NCBI RefSeq assembly: GCF_002846555.1
Contig: NZ_PJMS01000001.1
Span: 5,487,501-5,551,500 of the forward strand
Direction of reading: 5' to 3'
DNA length: 64,000 nt
Source: Aquimarina sp. MAR_2010_214
GTDB taxonomy: Bacteria; Bacteroidota; Bacteroidia; Flavobacteriales; Flavobacteriaceae
The translations under genes and the position numbers were made by a program. Of this stretch, positions 11,169 through 22,292 are shown one piece after another (within the stretch, counting starts at the first letter, position 1; each line of letters opens with the position of its first letter). The notes below the pieces were generated by a model, which saw nothing but the letters and a program-made list of their open reading frames with translations, did no database searches and was not told the DNA's origin.

Positions 11169-11310
11169 TTATAAGTGGGTACGATTTTTTGTAGCAATGC
11201 TATAAATCAAAACCCCGATTAACACTCCAATTAATGTAGCATTTATAATTGCAATCGTATTTCTAACCTAAAACTTTAGAAAAGGTTTTACATAGGAACC
11301 TTTGTTATGC
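11169..11310 (-). pseudogene. remnant of a small membrane protein
   Basis: On the minus strand the reading frame from 11264 to 11169 encodes RNTIAIINATLIGVLIGVLI followed by YSIATKNRTHL and a stop. This is a plausible membrane hairpin. The same frame continues upstream with SYVKPFLKF but is interrupted by TAG at 11270-11268, and no start codon is available. I read it as a decayed small membrane-protein gene. It could also be a chance open stretch. Confidence 0.35.
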
Positions 11311-11316
11311 ACTTTT

Positions 11317-12183
11317 CTATTTCTGTTTTTTTATATCATTCCAAGTAATTAATTCAATATTACTCTCCCTGAGTTTTGACTTGTTTTGTTCGCTTGTAAA
11401 AAAATCAAAATCGATTTGTCTCCATTCAGAACCGAAATTAGGATGGTTAACCGTAATTCCTTTCATTTCATTATCATCAAATGCAGGATGAATTAAAATA
11501 ATGTTTAAGCCAGATACTAAATTTTCAAAAACCTGAGAGTAATACTCACTCAACTTTCCAGATTCAAAATATTTATATATTCCGTAGTGAACTTTTTCAA
11601 TTGTTAAATCTTGCTCAAGAATATTTTCCTCTGGAATTAGTCCAACCATTTCCATTAGCTGTTTGCTTATCATGATTGGAAGATTGTATTTTTTACCTAA
11701 ATTTCTATAAACTTGAAAAAATGCTGAACTAGCTCCAACACTATACATATGTGAATCAATATGCGTTGGTTTCAATCCGAATTTTAGTGCTTTTTTTATT
11801 TGGGCGTCAAGCTCTTTCTCAACATCTTCTATTTTTGCATTGTTTCTAAGGTTATCTCTTTTTTTATAAAAATATCCATTATCGTCTACTAAACTTGGAA
11901 CTTCTGAAATCGGTAAAACAGGTCCGAATTTGTAATTTTCCCATTCGCATGTTAGAGTTAAATGAATTCCGTTATCAAATTGCGGATTGTTTTTAGCAAA
12001 TACCGCCATTTCATAAAACCATGGACAGGGAACCATAATACTATATGAGTTCACAATTCCTTTTTCTAAGCATTGAATTGTAGCCCTATTTTCGGAATGA
12101 GAAAGTCCTGCATCATCTGCGTGTATTATCAACAGTTTGGTATTTTCCGAGAATCCTAATTTTTGTGCTGAATTCATTCTCAA
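11317..12183 (-). CDS. ChbG/HpnK (YdjC-like) carbohydrate deacetylase
   Basis: The 288-residue protein has the YdjC-family metal-site motifs: HADDAG with Asp23-Asp24, then THIDSH near the middle, and IHPAFD near residue 238. The family removes acetyl groups from N-acetylated sugars such as chito-oligosaccharides; the actual substrate here is unknown. There is no signal peptide, so it is probably cytoplasmic. ATGs at 12183 and 12177 are both possible starts. It is transcribed on the same strand as the AraC/hydrolase genes. Confidence 0.85.
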   Translation of the reverse strand: MRMNSAQKLGFSENTKLLIIHADDAGLSHSENRATIQCLEKGIVNSYSIMVPCPWFYEMAVFAKNNPQFDNGIHLTLTCEWENYKFGPVLPISEVPSLVDDNGYFYKKRDNLRNNAKIEDVEKELDAQIKKALKFGLKPTHIDSHMYSVGASSAFFQVYRNLGKKYNLPIMISKQLMEMVGLIPEENILEQDLTIEKVHYGIYKYFESGKLSEYYSQVFENLVSGLNIILIHPAFDDNEMKGITVNHPNFGSEWRQIDFDFFTSEQNKSKLRESNIELITWNDIKKQK

Positions 12184-12298
12184 TAAGGTTTTTTATAACT
12201 TAAGATTCAATTTTTATGGAATTGTGCATGACACTAAGTGCATGTTCTTGTTTATAACCATTTGTTTTATCATAATGCTATTCCGTAAAGATATTCTT

Positions 12299-14287
12299 TT
12301 ACAAAAAGAAATTCCAAACCAAACCGAAACGCAATACAGCATCGCGTGTTGCATATCCCGGTGCCGAAAACTCGTTATTTTGCCTAAAAGCTTCTCCTAT
12401 GTTTTCGTATTTGAAGTAGATTCTTGTTTGTCGTACTTTGGCATTAAAAAAGATATCAAACTGTGGGTAATTTCCTATCTCCTCAACATTTTGAACATAG
12501 AACTCTGATAAAACAGGGTCGTATGCATCTGTCTTATAACTCGTGAAATATTTAAAAGTTACTCCTGTTTGCAAGTACAAAGCTTTTTTAAACCAGTGGT
12601 CATGATAATATAAACTGTTTCTAGTCGTAATTTCTGGTACGTTATATATTTGATCTCCTCCCTCAACATCTTGGTACATTACCGTATTGTCGAGACCTAG
12701 TTTCCAATATTTAAGCCCTTGGGTAAGCTTTACCTTTAGTACATCAATACTCTCTGAAGTTTGTAAAGGAACAATAGCAGCAGTTGCATTTTTGGTGAAA
12801 TAGGTATAATTATTAATCTTAGCATAGCTAGCTTCTATTGCTGCTATTTTTTTTGCTTTAAGATTCACTTGTATTTTTTGAGTTTCAATATTCTCAAAAT
12901 TATTTTGCCAGTTATAATTTACATAATCACTTTGATAAAGTAGAAAATTATAATTTGGTGCTACCGAGCTAGAACTTACCTTGGCCTGAATACCATATTT
13001 CTTATTGAGTTCATATCCGGCACCTGCATTGAAATAATTTCCTGTGAAATCACCAGAAACAATGGTCATTCCATCTCCAAATAGTTGAAATCCTTTATAC
13101 GTATTCTTATACTCTCCTCCAACAGAATATACATCTCCTTTAATACGATTTGTTATATTTATTTGAGTTCCAGAACTATTTACCTGGTTTACAATCGCAT
13201 TATATCCATAGTTATAATTAGAACTCCCTCCTAGTACACGTAAATTACCTAACCATTTATTTGTAAAATCTATAAATACTTGGTTACTAAAGTCCTCTAA
13301 AGCTACATTATCCGAAATATTTGTAGCTACATAGGACGCTCCCAAGAGGTCATTGGGAGCAATTGCAGCTTGATCATATTTAAATCTCTTATCTGTAAGA
13401 TCCATGATATGTCCAACCGATAATGCTGTAGAAGAACTATCTGTTTTTTTTAATATTGCGAATTGATGATTTAGGTAAAATCGCTTTCCTAGTAATATGC
13501 TTTCGGCATTTTCAAAATTAACGGATACTGATCCCCGGTCTGCAAATTCGTCACCCTCTCCAACAAATTCTCCTGTGCCTAAATATTGGTTTAGTCCTTC
13601 TTCTGATAATCCTCCATTCTCTTCATTAAGCAAATCTTGTGACACAAAATGTGTACGCACATTATATCGTTCATTTTTGGTTAAATAACTTGCTGTAGCC
13701 CTAAAATTACCTGTACTGGTTAAGGCATGTTGATATTTCCCTAATGATCGCACACCTTTATAAGCTATCGAAAGATTAAGTCTTGGTGAAGTATTTACAG
13801 TAAAGAAAGCATCTAATTGTTGTCCCTGTTCAAAAGTAGTTTTAAAATATAACTCGGTAAGTGGAGTGGGCACCTGATAGTATACTATATCTTTGACTTC
13901 CATAAAATTGAAATGCCTTGCTCTAGCTCCCATAAGCGGTAATATATGATCTCGCTCTTCTCGCTTGGCCAAACTATTATACGTTTGCCCCACATTATGA
14001 ATTGGAAGTAGTTCAAAATCATCCCTACGCAGATAATTAAACTTATAATCCTTTTGTATCGTTAATGTTGTATCCAGATACGTCGTATCATTTTCTATTG
14101 TAATGATTTTATACTCTGTAACTGGTGGCTTCTTTTTTTTGGTTTTCGGTTGTCTCAATGATTTTCTAGGTTCTTGAGATCCATCTCTTCCTACATTAGA
14201 AGTACCATCTATTCTCTCCTGATCTCTTTGTGCCCAAATCATCGAAACCGATAAAAGTGCAACTATAAATATTATGTTTTTTCTCAT
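12299..14287 (-). CDS. putative porin (Porin_10 / PF14121 type outer-membrane beta-barrel)
   Basis: Starting at 14287 the product begins MRKNIIFIVALLSVSMIWAQ, a clean signal peptide; the upstream ATG at 14308 would spoil it. After a basic linker with KTKKKKPP come repeated amphipathic strands and an end in FGLVWNFFL, an aromatic C-terminus typical of barrels. The segment LPLMGARARHFNF is characteristic of the Bacteroidota putative porin family as I recall it. Length 662 residues. It should form an outer-membrane channel. It is divergent from rnhB. Confidence 0.82.
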   Translation of the reverse strand: MRKNIIFIVALLSVSMIWAQRDQERIDGTSNVGRDGSQEPRKSLRQPKTKKKKPPVTEYKIITIENDTTYLDTTLTIQKDYKFNYLRRDDFELLPIHNVGQTYNSLAKREERDHILPLMGARARHFNFMEVKDIVYYQVPTPLTELYFKTTFEQGQQLDAFFTVNTSPRLNLSIAYKGVRSLGKYQHALTSTGNFRATASYLTKNERYNVRTHFVSQDLLNEENGGLSEEGLNQYLGTGEFVGEGDEFADRGSVSVNFENAESILLGKRFYLNHQFAILKKTDSSSTALSVGHIMDLTDKRFKYDQAAIAPNDLLGASYVATNISDNVALEDFSNQVFIDFTNKWLGNLRVLGGSSNYNYGYNAIVNQVNSSGTQINITNRIKGDVYSVGGEYKNTYKGFQLFGDGMTIVSGDFTGNYFNAGAGYELNKKYGIQAKVSSSSVAPNYNFLLYQSDYVNYNWQNNFENIETQKIQVNLKAKKIAAIEASYAKINNYTYFTKNATAAIVPLQTSESIDVLKVKLTQGLKYWKLGLDNTVMYQDVEGGDQIYNVPEITTRNSLYYHDHWFKKALYLQTGVTFKYFTSYKTDAYDPVLSEFYVQNVEEIGNYPQFDIFFNAKVRQTRIYFKYENIGEAFRQNNEFSAPGYATRDAVLRFGLVWNFFL

Positions 14288-14422
14288 TAGAATGCTAAAC
14301 TGTGGCAAAAATATACTTTTTTAACGAAAGTAAATGATACTCATTGTTTGTTTAAATTAACTTTCTTATTCAATTTGTGAAAATAGTTTTTAGGTATTCT
14401 ATTCATACTGTATCTTCGTGTT

Positions 14423-15025
14423 ATGCTTACATTAAAATTAAATCCAGATATTCTCGAATGTGGTACCGATGAGGCAGGACGAGGATGCCTGGCAGGTCCG
14501 GTCACAGCAGCTGCGGTAATCTTACCCGATGATTTCAATAATTCGGTCCTTAATGATTCTAAACAACTTAGCGAAATCAAAAGAAACCAGCTGAAACCTA
14601 TAATAGAAGACTCTTCTTTGGCCTATGGTGTTACACATGTTTTTATGGAAGAGATTGATGAGATCAATATTTTAAATGCTTCTATTTTAGCTATGCAAAG
14701 GTCAATTGAGCAATTACAACCTCAGCCAGAACATATCATCGTAGACGGAAACAGATTTAAGCCATATCATAATATACCCTATACTTGCGTTATTAAGGGA
14801 GATGGAAAATATTTAAATATTGCTGCAGCCTCGGTATTGGCAAAAACATATCGTGATGAGTTTATGGAAAAAATACATGAAGAGTTTCCTATGTATAACT
14901 GGAAAAAGAATAAAGGATACCCAACAGTAGAACATCGAGATGCCATTCGTAAATATGGTATTACCAAATATCACAGAAAAAGCTTTAGGTTATTACCAGA
15001 ACAACTTACACTAGATTTTAAATAG
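14423..15025 (+). CDS. rnhB: ribonuclease HII
   Basis: A 200-residue enzyme that cleaves RNA in RNA-DNA hybrids and helps remove misincorporated ribonucleotides. The active-site motif DEAGRG is at Asp16-Glu17, followed by [24 protein letters not shown] and [15 protein letters not shown], all type-2 RNase H landmarks. Length and motif order are normal. It is divergent from the porin gene and is followed at 150 bp by a large lipoprotein gene on the same strand. Confidence 0.97.
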   Translation: MLTLKLNPDILECGTDEAGRGCLAGPVTAAAVILPDDFNNSVLNDSKQLSEIKRNQLKPIIEDSSLAYGVTHVFMEEIDEINILNASILAMQRSIEQLQPQPEHIIVDGNRFKPYHNIPYTCVIKGDGKYLNIAAASVLAKTYRDEFMEKIHEEFPMYNWKKNKGYPTVEHRDAIRKYGITKYHRKSFRLLPEQLTLDFK

Positions 15026-15176
15026 TTATATCTTTGAGGCTGAATAAAGAGAAAATTCTAAAAAATATATTAAATTATATTTCGATCATTACATTAGACT
15101 TTATATTTTGCAAACCAGGAAATTGAACTTTTTTATTTTGACAACTAAATTCAGGAATACAAAACGCATCGGCATA

Positions 15177-17645
15177 ATGAAAAAAATAGTTGCAATTCTT
15201 TTAATTTTTATTGCTATTTCTTGTGACGATACAACGAAAAAATCAAATTCTTTACTGGATCACATCCCAAGAGATACTCAGATTATTATAAAAATCAATG
15301 ATCTTGAAGGTGCTGCCAGTAAATTAAGAGATAATAATTTTATCAAAAACAATAACCAGATCGCTTTTTTTGAATACTTCAAAAACTTATCTATTCTGGA
15401 TCAAACTCATCAAACTGAAAGCATATTATGTTTCTCTCCACTGGGAAAAAATGATTATGAATATACGTATATTTCAAAATTTGACCCTTCTGTAATTAAT
15501 GCTGATTCGCTTAATACAAAACAAATTGAAACTATAAATTATTCTGAGAATACTATTTATAAAGTTACATCAAAAGGAGAATCATTTTTTGCTACCCAAC
15601 AGGATAGCCTGCTTATTGCCTCTTCTTCTCAATTATTGATCGAAAATGCAATACGAATGCAAGCCGCTCCAATTCCTGTTGACAAAGATTTACAAAAAGT
15701 ATATGAAGTTTCCGGTACTGAAAATACACTGTCTGTATTAGTCAATGGAAAAAAACTACAAAACATTCACAATACATTGCTACCTAATACAGATCTGGAA
15801 AGCTTGACAAATTTTAGCGGTTGGATATCTGCCGATGCCACTATAGATCAAGATGCAATGTATCTGGATGGCATTGCTATAGAAAAAGATTCATTATCCA
15901 GTACTATTGGGATTTTTGATAATACTATTGCTCAAGAAAATAAGATTTCAAAAGTCACACCTGTTACCGCAAAAGGGTTTATCTCTTATACGTATGATGA
16001 TTTTGATGTATTGAAAAAAAATCTATCTATAGCGCAGGATAGAGAATTAGAAGATATCCCTGGAGATCTTGACGATATATTATCAGGTGTTTCTGAAATA
16101 GGCATGATTTTTCTGGAAAAAGAAAATATTTTAGTTCTAAATTCTCTAAGCCCAGAAACTGCCCAAGAAAGTTTAGCTGGGGATAAAATAGACACCTATA
16201 GAAATACAGCGATATATAGTTATAAAGGCACCTCTACCTTTTCACAAATCCTTAGTCCTTTGGTTAACGATTTTGAAGCCAAGTTTTATTTTGTTCGAGA
16301 TGATTTTATCATTTTCGGATCTTCTACCAAAGCTCTTAGAGATGTTATTGCCAATATTCTAAATCAGACATTACTCCATGATCAGGAGTATTACAAAGCA
16401 ATTATAAAGGATTTATCTGATCAATCTTCGATATTAATAGCTGGTAACATCAAAAATTTAAAAGAATATATTTCTAAAAATGCCGAAGAAGAATATTCAT
16501 CGCAATGGGAAACACTTAAAGATAAAGGATATCAAATAGGGATAGTACAGGTTATAAAAGAAAATGATTTTGCTCACATTCATAGTATATTACAAAAAAA
16601 CAGAGCTAAAGGTGCAGCAACATCTGTAACACAAACAGCATCAACTACTTTGGAGAATAAGGTTCTAAACAAACCTATTCTTGTTAAAAACCACAGAACC
16701 AAAGGCATGGATGTAGCCGTACAGGATATCGAAAACAATGTATATCTAATTTCTGATAAAGGTGCTATTTTTTGGAAAAAACAAATCGATGGTGAAATAC
16801 TCGGCGACATTCAACAAATCGATATTTACAAAAATGGCAGGTATCAACTATTGTTTAGTACTGCTAATACCATGTACCTAATTGATCGTGATGGAAAAGA
16901 TGTAAAACCGTACCCTAAAACATTTGAAAAACCAATTACACAACCACTTGCCCTATTTGATTATGACAAAAGCAAACGTTATCGCATTGTTATTACCCAA
17001 GGTAATGAAATAAAAATGTTTGATGCCGAAGCAAAAGCGGTAACTGGATTTAGATTTAAAAACACAGAAACAGATCTTATTTTACCACCGAAACATATTA
17101 GAATTGGAACCAAAGATTATATTTTACTTTCTGAAAAAAATGGAAAGTTAACGATCCTAGATCGACTAGGTAAACCACGAGTTAATGTAAAAGAAAAAGT
17201 TGATTTTTCTAAAAACGAATGGTATCAGTACCTGAATAAATTTACATCTACCACCAAAAGTGGAAAATTAATTCAAGTACAAAACGATGGTAATGCTGTA
17301 GAACAAAACCTGAGTTTACATGAAGATAATAGAATGGTGGCTACCAATAAAACCTTGGTTACTTTTTCTGAAAATAAGCTTACCATAAAAGGCAAAACTC
17401 TTGAACTCGATTTTGGAGTGTATACAGAACCCAAACTCTATTTTATCAATAATAAAATTTATATTACTATTACTGATATACAAGCTAAAAAAGTGTATCT
17501 GTATGACAGTAATGCTGAATTATTTCCTAATTTCCCAGTATACGGTAATTCTGTACTTAGTTTAGGCAATATGGATAAAGATCCTAATCTCGAATTTGTA
17601 GTTCAGGGAGAAGAAAATGGAATACTCATCTACCAAATAAATTAA
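15177..17645 (+). CDS. large lipoprotein with C-terminal beta-propeller-like region
   Basis: The ATG at 15177 gives MKKIVAILLIFIAISCDD, a lipoprotein signal with Cys16; the ORF could extend to 15108 but would bury the signal. Residues of about 30-450 contain repeated alpha/beta segments (DTQIIIKINDLEGAASKL and similar), reminiscent of DUF3352-type proteins. Residues of about 510-820 contain short repeated strands such as VYLISDKGAIFWKKQIDGEI and KRYRIVITQGNEIKMFDAE, like a PQQ/WD-type propeller. Function unknown. It is followed by a strong hairpin. Confidence 0.75.
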   Translation: MKKIVAILLIFIAISCDDTTKKSNSLLDHIPRDTQIIIKINDLEGAASKLRDNNFIKNNNQIAFFEYFKNLSILDQTHQTESILCFSPLGKNDYEYTYISKFDPSVINADSLNTKQIETINYSENTIYKVTSKGESFFATQQDSLLIASSSQLLIENAIRMQAAPIPVDKDLQKVYEVSGTENTLSVLVNGKKLQNIHNTLLPNTDLESLTNFSGWISADATIDQDAMYLDGIAIEKDSLSSTIGIFDNTIAQENKISKVTPVTAKGFISYTYDDFDVLKKNLSIAQDRELEDIPGDLDDILSGVSEIGMIFLEKENILVLNSLSPETAQESLAGDKIDTYRNTAIYSYKGTSTFSQILSPLVNDFEAKFYFVRDDFIIFGSSTKALRDVIANILNQTLLHDQEYYKAIIKDLSDQSSILIAGNIKNLKEYISKNAEEEYSSQWETLKDKGYQIGIVQVIKENDFAHIHSILQKNRAKGAATSVTQTASTTLENKVLNKPILVKNHRTKGMDVAVQDIENNVYLISDKGAIFWKKQIDGEILGDIQQIDIYKNGRYQLLFSTANTMYLIDRDGKDVKPYPKTFEKPITQPLALFDYDKSKRYRIVITQGNEIKMFDAEAKAVTGFRFKNTETDLILPPKHIRIGTKDYILLSEKNGKLTILDRLGKPRVNVKEKVDFSKNEWYQYLNKFTSTTKSGKLIQVQNDGNAVEQNLSLHEDNRMVATNKTLVTFSENKLTIKGKTLELDFGVYTEPKLYFINNKIYITITDIQAKKVYLYDSNAELFPNFPVYGNSVLSLGNMDKDPNLEFVVQGEENGILIYQIN

Positions 17646-17670
17646 TCCATTGTTAAAAAAATAACAATAG

Positions 17671-17705
17671 TAGAAAATCCAAGATTTTAGATTTTGGATT
17701 TTCTA
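17671..17705 (+). terminator. hairpin terminator after the lipoprotein gene
   Basis: TAGAAAATCCAA (17671-17682) pairs perfectly with TTGGATTTTCTA (17694-17705) around an 11-nt loop. It sits 26 nt after the stop codon. A shorter inverted repeat ATTGTTA/TAACAAT lies just upstream. Confidence 0.7.
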
Positions 17706-17932
17706 TTGACAGAATTCACTTTACATGTAACGCTATAACACAGAAGATTTTATTGATTTTCACCATACCATTTTGTAGCAATAAACCAATATATTTTCTT
17801 TAACATTAAATTAAGAATCTACACGGATTATTGTTATTTTATGTTAAATATCATTTCCCAGGTACTAAATTTCATTTTTAGGAGTTGTACAGCCAACGAC
17901 ACAAATTTACTAACACAAACCAAACTCAATTT

Positions 17933-20900
17933 ATGAAAACAAGTATTTTTAACAAAATACTGGTGCTCGCGTTCTTTTTAGTGAGTATTAGTGTTAATGC
18001 ACAACTATGGAGTCCCGTATCTCCTGCAAAAGCACAAGCCAAATCCAAAGAACTTAGAAAAACAACTCCAACTAAGTATCAACTATTTAACTTAAACACT
18101 ACAGAGTTAAGATCTATCTTGCAACGTACGCCATCAAGAGTACAGCAAAAAAGTTCAGGTATTGTTATCGAACTTCCAACTGCAAAAGGAGTACTACAAA
18201 AATTTAGAATTCTTGAAGCTTCTGTTCTTGAAGAAGGGCTCGCAAAACGATTTCCCAGTATCCAATCTTTTGTTGGTTATGGAATTGATGATCCTACATC
18301 TATTGCCAGATTTAGTTTCTCAAAAATTGGTTTACATGCCATGATAACCTCTGGAAATCATTCAACTATTTATATTGACCCTTATACAAAAGATAAAGGA
18401 AGTTATATCTGTTATGCTAAAGCAGACTTACCTGCTGATCCTAATAATTTCGAGTGTCTTGTTGAAGAAAACGTTAAATCAAACTTTTCTAATCAACAAT
18501 TCAATGCTTTAAAAAATGCTAATGACGGTAAGCTTAGAACTTTTAGATTAGCTATCGCATGTACTGGAGAATATTCACAATTTCATATAAATAATCAGGG
18601 AATTAGTTCTAGTGCTTCTGATCAGGTAAAAAAAGAAGCTGTACTTTCTGCTATAAACACTACCATGACTCGAGTAAATGGTATTTTTGAAAGAGATCTA
18701 GCTTTAACCATGGTATTGGTAAATAATAATACTGATATCATTTTTCTCGATGCTAATACTGATAATTTAAGTAATAGTAATGCAAACTCTTTAATTAACG
18801 AAAGTCAGACTGTTTGTGACAATGCTATTGGTTTTAACAATTATGACATCGGACATGCATTTAGCACCGGAGGAGGAGGGTTGGCACAACTTAGATCTCC
18901 TTGTACAAATTCTAAAGCACGAGGAATCACAGGAAGTGGCCGCCCTATCGGAGATGCATATGATGTAGATTATGTTGCTCATGAAATGGGACACCAATAC
19001 GGTGGAAATCATACTCAAAACAATAGTTGCCAGAGGTCTAATGCATCTGTAGAGCCAGGAAGTGCTTCTACGATTATGGGGTATGCTGGTATTTGTTCTC
19101 CAAACGTACAAAACAATAGTGATGCTTATTTTCATGCGATCAGCATTCAGGAAATGTGGCAGAATATTTCGCAAGGAAACAGCACATGTGGTGCTCAAAG
19201 TAATACCGGTAATGCAGCCCCTACTGCCAATGCAGGACAGGATTATACGATTCCTGCCTCAACACCATTTGTATTAAAAGGTAATGGATCTGATGCTAAT
19301 TCGGGGAACAACCTAACCTATTGCTGGGAGCAAATGGATGCACAACCTGCAACCATGCCACCTGCTGCTACGTCAACAAACGGTCCTGCTTTTAGATCTT
19401 TGACTCCAACTGCTTCGCCTGATAGATATATGCCAGCATTACCTACAGTTATTTCGGGACAAACGTCTTCTACCTGGGAGGTTGTTCCTTCTGTAAGCAG
19501 AACAATGAATTTTAGACTTACCGTAAGAGATAATGCATCTGGTGGCGCTAGTAGTGCCAGCGACGATTCAAAAATAACAGTTGCAGGTGCAGCTGGGCCT
19601 TTTGTCGTTAATGCACCCAATACTAATGTTAACTGGGCTTCGGGATCTACGCAAACCGTTACCTGGGATGTAGCAGGAACAACTGCTAATGGTATTAATG
19701 CTACAAACGTAGATATTTTATTATCTACCGATGGAGGAAATACGTATACAACAACAATTGCTTCTGCAGTACCTAATGATGGTTCTCATAGCATCACTGT
19801 TCCAAATGCTGTAGGAACACAGAACAGAATAATGGTTAGAGGGTCCGGAAACATTTTCTATGACATTTCTAATGCTAATTTTGAAATCTCTGGAGGAAGC
19901 GGTGGAGATACTCAAGCTCCAACAACTCCTAATGGTTTAGCAGCTTCTAATATCACACAAACTACTGTTGATCTTAACTGGAATGCTGCTACAGATAATG
20001 TGGGAGTTACAGGATATGATATTTATCAAGGGAATACTGTAATTACAACAGTAACCTCTACTTCACATCAAGTGACCGGGTTATCAGCAAATACATCATA
20101 TAGTTTTAGAGTAAAAGCTAAGGATGCAGCAGGTAATGAATCTAATTTCAGTAACACTGCCAATGCAACTACGCTTTCACAACCAGATACTCAAGCACCA
20201 ACAGCTCCTGCTAATTTAGCAGCTTCTAATATTACAAAAACTACTGTTGATCTTTCCTGGGATGCTTCTACCGATAATGTAGGAGTTAGCGGATATGATG
20301 TTTATAGAGGTACTACAGTGATCACAACCGTTACTACTACTTCTTATCAGGTTACCGGATTATCACCAGATACTGCTTATAACTTTAGCGTAAAAGCAAA
20401 AGATGCTTCGGGCAACGAATCTAGTGCCAGTAATACCGTAAATATTACGACCTTACCATCTACAGGAGGTTCTTCTTGTACTGGAGAGATTTCATCATTC
20501 CCATATGCTGAAGGATTTGAAAATACTCTTGGAGCATGGAAACAGGCAACTGGAGATGATTTTGACTGGGCAGTAAATACTAACGGAACTCCATCAAGAA
20601 ATACAGGACCTTCTGGTGCTTCTGAAGGAACTCATTATATATATATGGAATCATCTTCACCTAATTACCCAACCAAAAGAGCGATTCTTAATTCTCCTTG
20701 CTTTGATTTAACAGCTCAAACAAAAGCTACTTTCTCATTTAAGTATCATATGTATGGAGCTTCAACTATGGGTAGTCTGGCTTTAGAAGCAAGTAATGAT
20801 AATGGTGCTACATGGTCTACAGTTTGGTCTAAATCAGGAAATCAAGGAAATTCATGGCAACCTGCTAATGTAGATCTAAATACATACTTAGGTTCTACTG

Positions 20901-21592
20901 TACAATTACGATTTAATGGTGTTACGGGTACTACCTGGCAAGGTGATATGGCAATAGATGATGTAAGCCTTGGTGGAGGTGGAGGATCAGGCACTACCTG
21001 TACTGATGTCGTATTAACTCTTAATTTTGATAATTACCCACAAGAAACAAGCTGGCAAATTACTGATAGTAATAGTCAAGTTATTGCATCAGGAGGAACA
21101 TATGACACTCAGCCTGATGGATCAACATTAACTATTACAGAGTGTTTGGATCCGGGGACTTATACTTTTACACTTAATGACGCCTATGGTGATGGTATTT
21201 GCTGTGCATATGGTGATGGATCCTACACCTTTACATCAGAAGGAACTACTATAGCCTCTGGAGGATCTTTCGGAGCTTCTGAAGCTACAACATTTACAAT
21301 CAGTAACCCTTCTGCAAGATCCGCAATAACCATTGACGATACAACGACTACAAAACAATTAGAAGTATTCGCATTCCCTAATCCTATAGGAAGAGATCGT
21401 TTACTAAATGTAATTGTTTCTAAAGAAGACACTTCATATGAAATTGTAAGTGTCCTTGGCAAAATCGTAATGAAAGGTAAATTAGCACAAAAAACAATCA
21501 ATACCAGTGCATTACCATCGGGATTATATATCCTGAAACTTAACCCTGGAGGTGAAGGTAAGTACAAATCTTTTCAATTTATACAAGAGTAA
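17933..21592 (+). CDS. secreted reprolysin-like zinc metalloprotease with FN3, MAM and T9SS-type C-terminal domains
   Basis: Translation from 17933 gives a signal peptide (KILVLAFFLVSISVNAQ) and 1219 residues. After a propeptide the catalytic domain carries HEMGHQYGGNH with the first zinc His at residue 350, and a downstream Met-turn-like TIMGYAG. Two near-identical fibronectin type III repeats follow (DNA 19906-20455), then a MAM-like domain (FENTLGAW to DMAIDDVSL), a Cys-containing beta domain with AYGDGICCAYGDG, and a type A C-terminal sorting domain (FPNPIGRDRL, then LPSGLYILKL). It is probably exported by T9SS to the surface or medium. Confidence 0.92.
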   Translation: MKTSIFNKILVLAFFLVSISVNAQLWSPVSPAKAQAKSKELRKTTPTKYQLFNLNTTELRSILQRTPSRVQQKSSGIVIELPTAKGVLQKFRILEASVLEEGLAKRFPSIQSFVGYGIDDPTSIARFSFSKIGLHAMITSGNHSTIYIDPYTKDKGSYICYAKADLPADPNNFECLVEENVKSNFSNQQFNALKNANDGKLRTFRLAIACTGEYSQFHINNQGISSSASDQVKKEAVLSAINTTMTRVNGIFERDLALTMVLVNNNTDIIFLDANTDNLSNSNANSLINESQTVCDNAIGFNNYDIGHAFSTGGGGLAQLRSPCTNSKARGITGSGRPIGDAYDVDYVAHEMGHQYGGNHTQNNSCQRSNASVEPGSASTIMGYAGICSPNVQNNSDAYFHAISIQEMWQNISQGNSTCGAQSNTGNAAPTANAGQDYTIPASTPFVLKGNGSDANSGNNLTYCWEQMDAQPATMPPAATSTNGPAFRSLTPTASPDRYMPALPTVISGQTSSTWEVVPSVSRTMNFRLTVRDNASGGASSASDDSKITVAGAAGPFVVNAPNTNVNWASGSTQTVTWDVAGTTANGINATNVDILLSTDGGNTYTTTIASAVPNDGSHSITVPNAVGTQNRIMVRGSGNIFYDISNANFEISGGSGGDTQAPTTPNGLAASNITQTTVDLNWNAATDNVGVTGYDIYQGNTVITTVTSTSHQVTGLSANTSYSFRVKAKDAAGNESNFSNTANATTLSQPDTQAPTAPANLAASNITKTTVDLSWDASTDNVGVSGYDVYRGTTVITTVTTTSYQVTGLSPDTAYNFSVKAKDASGNESSASNTVNITTLPSTGGSSCTGEISSFPYAEGFENTLGAWKQATGDDFDWAVNTNGTPSRNTGPSGASEGTHYIYMESSSPNYPTKRAILNSPCFDLTAQTKATFSFKYHMYGASTMGSLALEASNDNGATWSTVWSKSGNQGNSWQPANVDLNTYLGSTVQLRFNGVTGTTWQGDMAIDDVSLGGGGGSGTTCTDVVLTLNFDNYPQETSWQITDSNSQVIASGGTYDTQPDGSTLTITECLDPGTYTFTLNDAYGDGICCAYGDGSYTFTSEGTTIASGGSFGASEATTFTISNPSARSAITIDDTTTTKQLEVFAFPNPIGRDRLLNVIVSKEDTSYEIVSVLGKIVMKGKLAQKTINTSALPSGLYILKLNPGGEGKYKSFQFIQE

Positions 21593-21614
21593 ATAGTAGA
21601 TAATAGTTAATTAT

Positions 21615-21653
21615 AGTAAGCGGTGCATTGAGAAATGCACCACTTACTTTTTT
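21615..21653 (+). terminator. rho-independent terminator after the metalloprotease
   Basis: AGTAAGCGGTGCATT (21615-21629) pairs with AATGCACCACTTACT (21634-21648) with one mismatch and is followed by a run of T. It ends just before the convergent gene at 21657 and may serve both. Confidence 0.85.
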
Positions 21654-21656
21654 GAA

Positions 21657-22193
21657 TTAAAGGCTTATTTTTTCTTTGATATTAAAGGTTTTATGGGAAA
21701 CTTCAGGTATTCTAAACGATATATCAATATTGATTTCGTCTTTTGATTTTTGAAGCTCCAGATTTCCATCTTTAACTTTATAATATCCTGCCTCTCCTCT
21801 ACAAAAACAGTGTTTCCCAAAAAGTAAATGTACTTGCTCTAACTTTTCCCCTTTTAAACTTAGAGTCTCTGTAGTTTTATTGATTTCAAAATGTATCGTT
21901 TCAGAATAATCTCCATCTGCAGTACCTTCAGGTCCTTTGATTAAAAATTTAAATTCGATAACTATCCCATCTCCTTTTTCGATAACAGGGTAATATCTAT
22001 CTGTGGTATCTTTTTTTAGTACCATCGAAGAATTCTTATAAAGTTTGATAGTACAGTTTCCGCCTTCCGGGCAGTACTCTTTATTATTTTGATGTTCAGA
22101 AACAACCGCTATTTCTTTTAAAGAATCAACTGTATTTTGAGTTTTACATGCGTATACCAGCATAAGGGCACTAAGAAAAGTATATACCTTCAT
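21657..22193 (-). CDS. lipoprotein of unknown function
   Basis: The 178-residue product has a signal with lipobox LVYAC. The mature protein is beta-rich (NCTIKLYKNSSMVLKK, YPVIEKGDGIVIEFKFL) and has Cys pairs including CPEGGNC and KHCFC. No family recognised. It lies upstream of, and convergent with, the metalloprotease, and is followed on its own strand by no further gene. lipB lies upstream on the same strand at 100 bp, so the two may be co-transcribed. Confidence 0.65.
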   Translation of the reverse strand: MKVYTFLSALMLVYACKTQNTVDSLKEIAVVSEHQNNKEYCPEGGNCTIKLYKNSSMVLKKDTTDRYYPVIEKGDGIVIEFKFLIKGPEGTADGDYSETIHFEINKTTETLSLKGEKLEQVHLLFGKHCFCRGEAGYYKVKDGNLELQKSKDEINIDISFRIPEVSHKTFNIKEKISL

Positions 22194-22292
22194 TTCTACT
22201 TATAATTTTAATCATTTCTTTTGTAAAAAGATCAGATCGTTATTGTATATAAAAACCCAGGATTAACTTTTTTAGTATGAAAAACTGAAGAT

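Noticed and set aside
19906..20455. A nucleotide direct repeat inside the metalloprotease gene
   Set aside because: It is explained by two tandem fibronectin type III domains.
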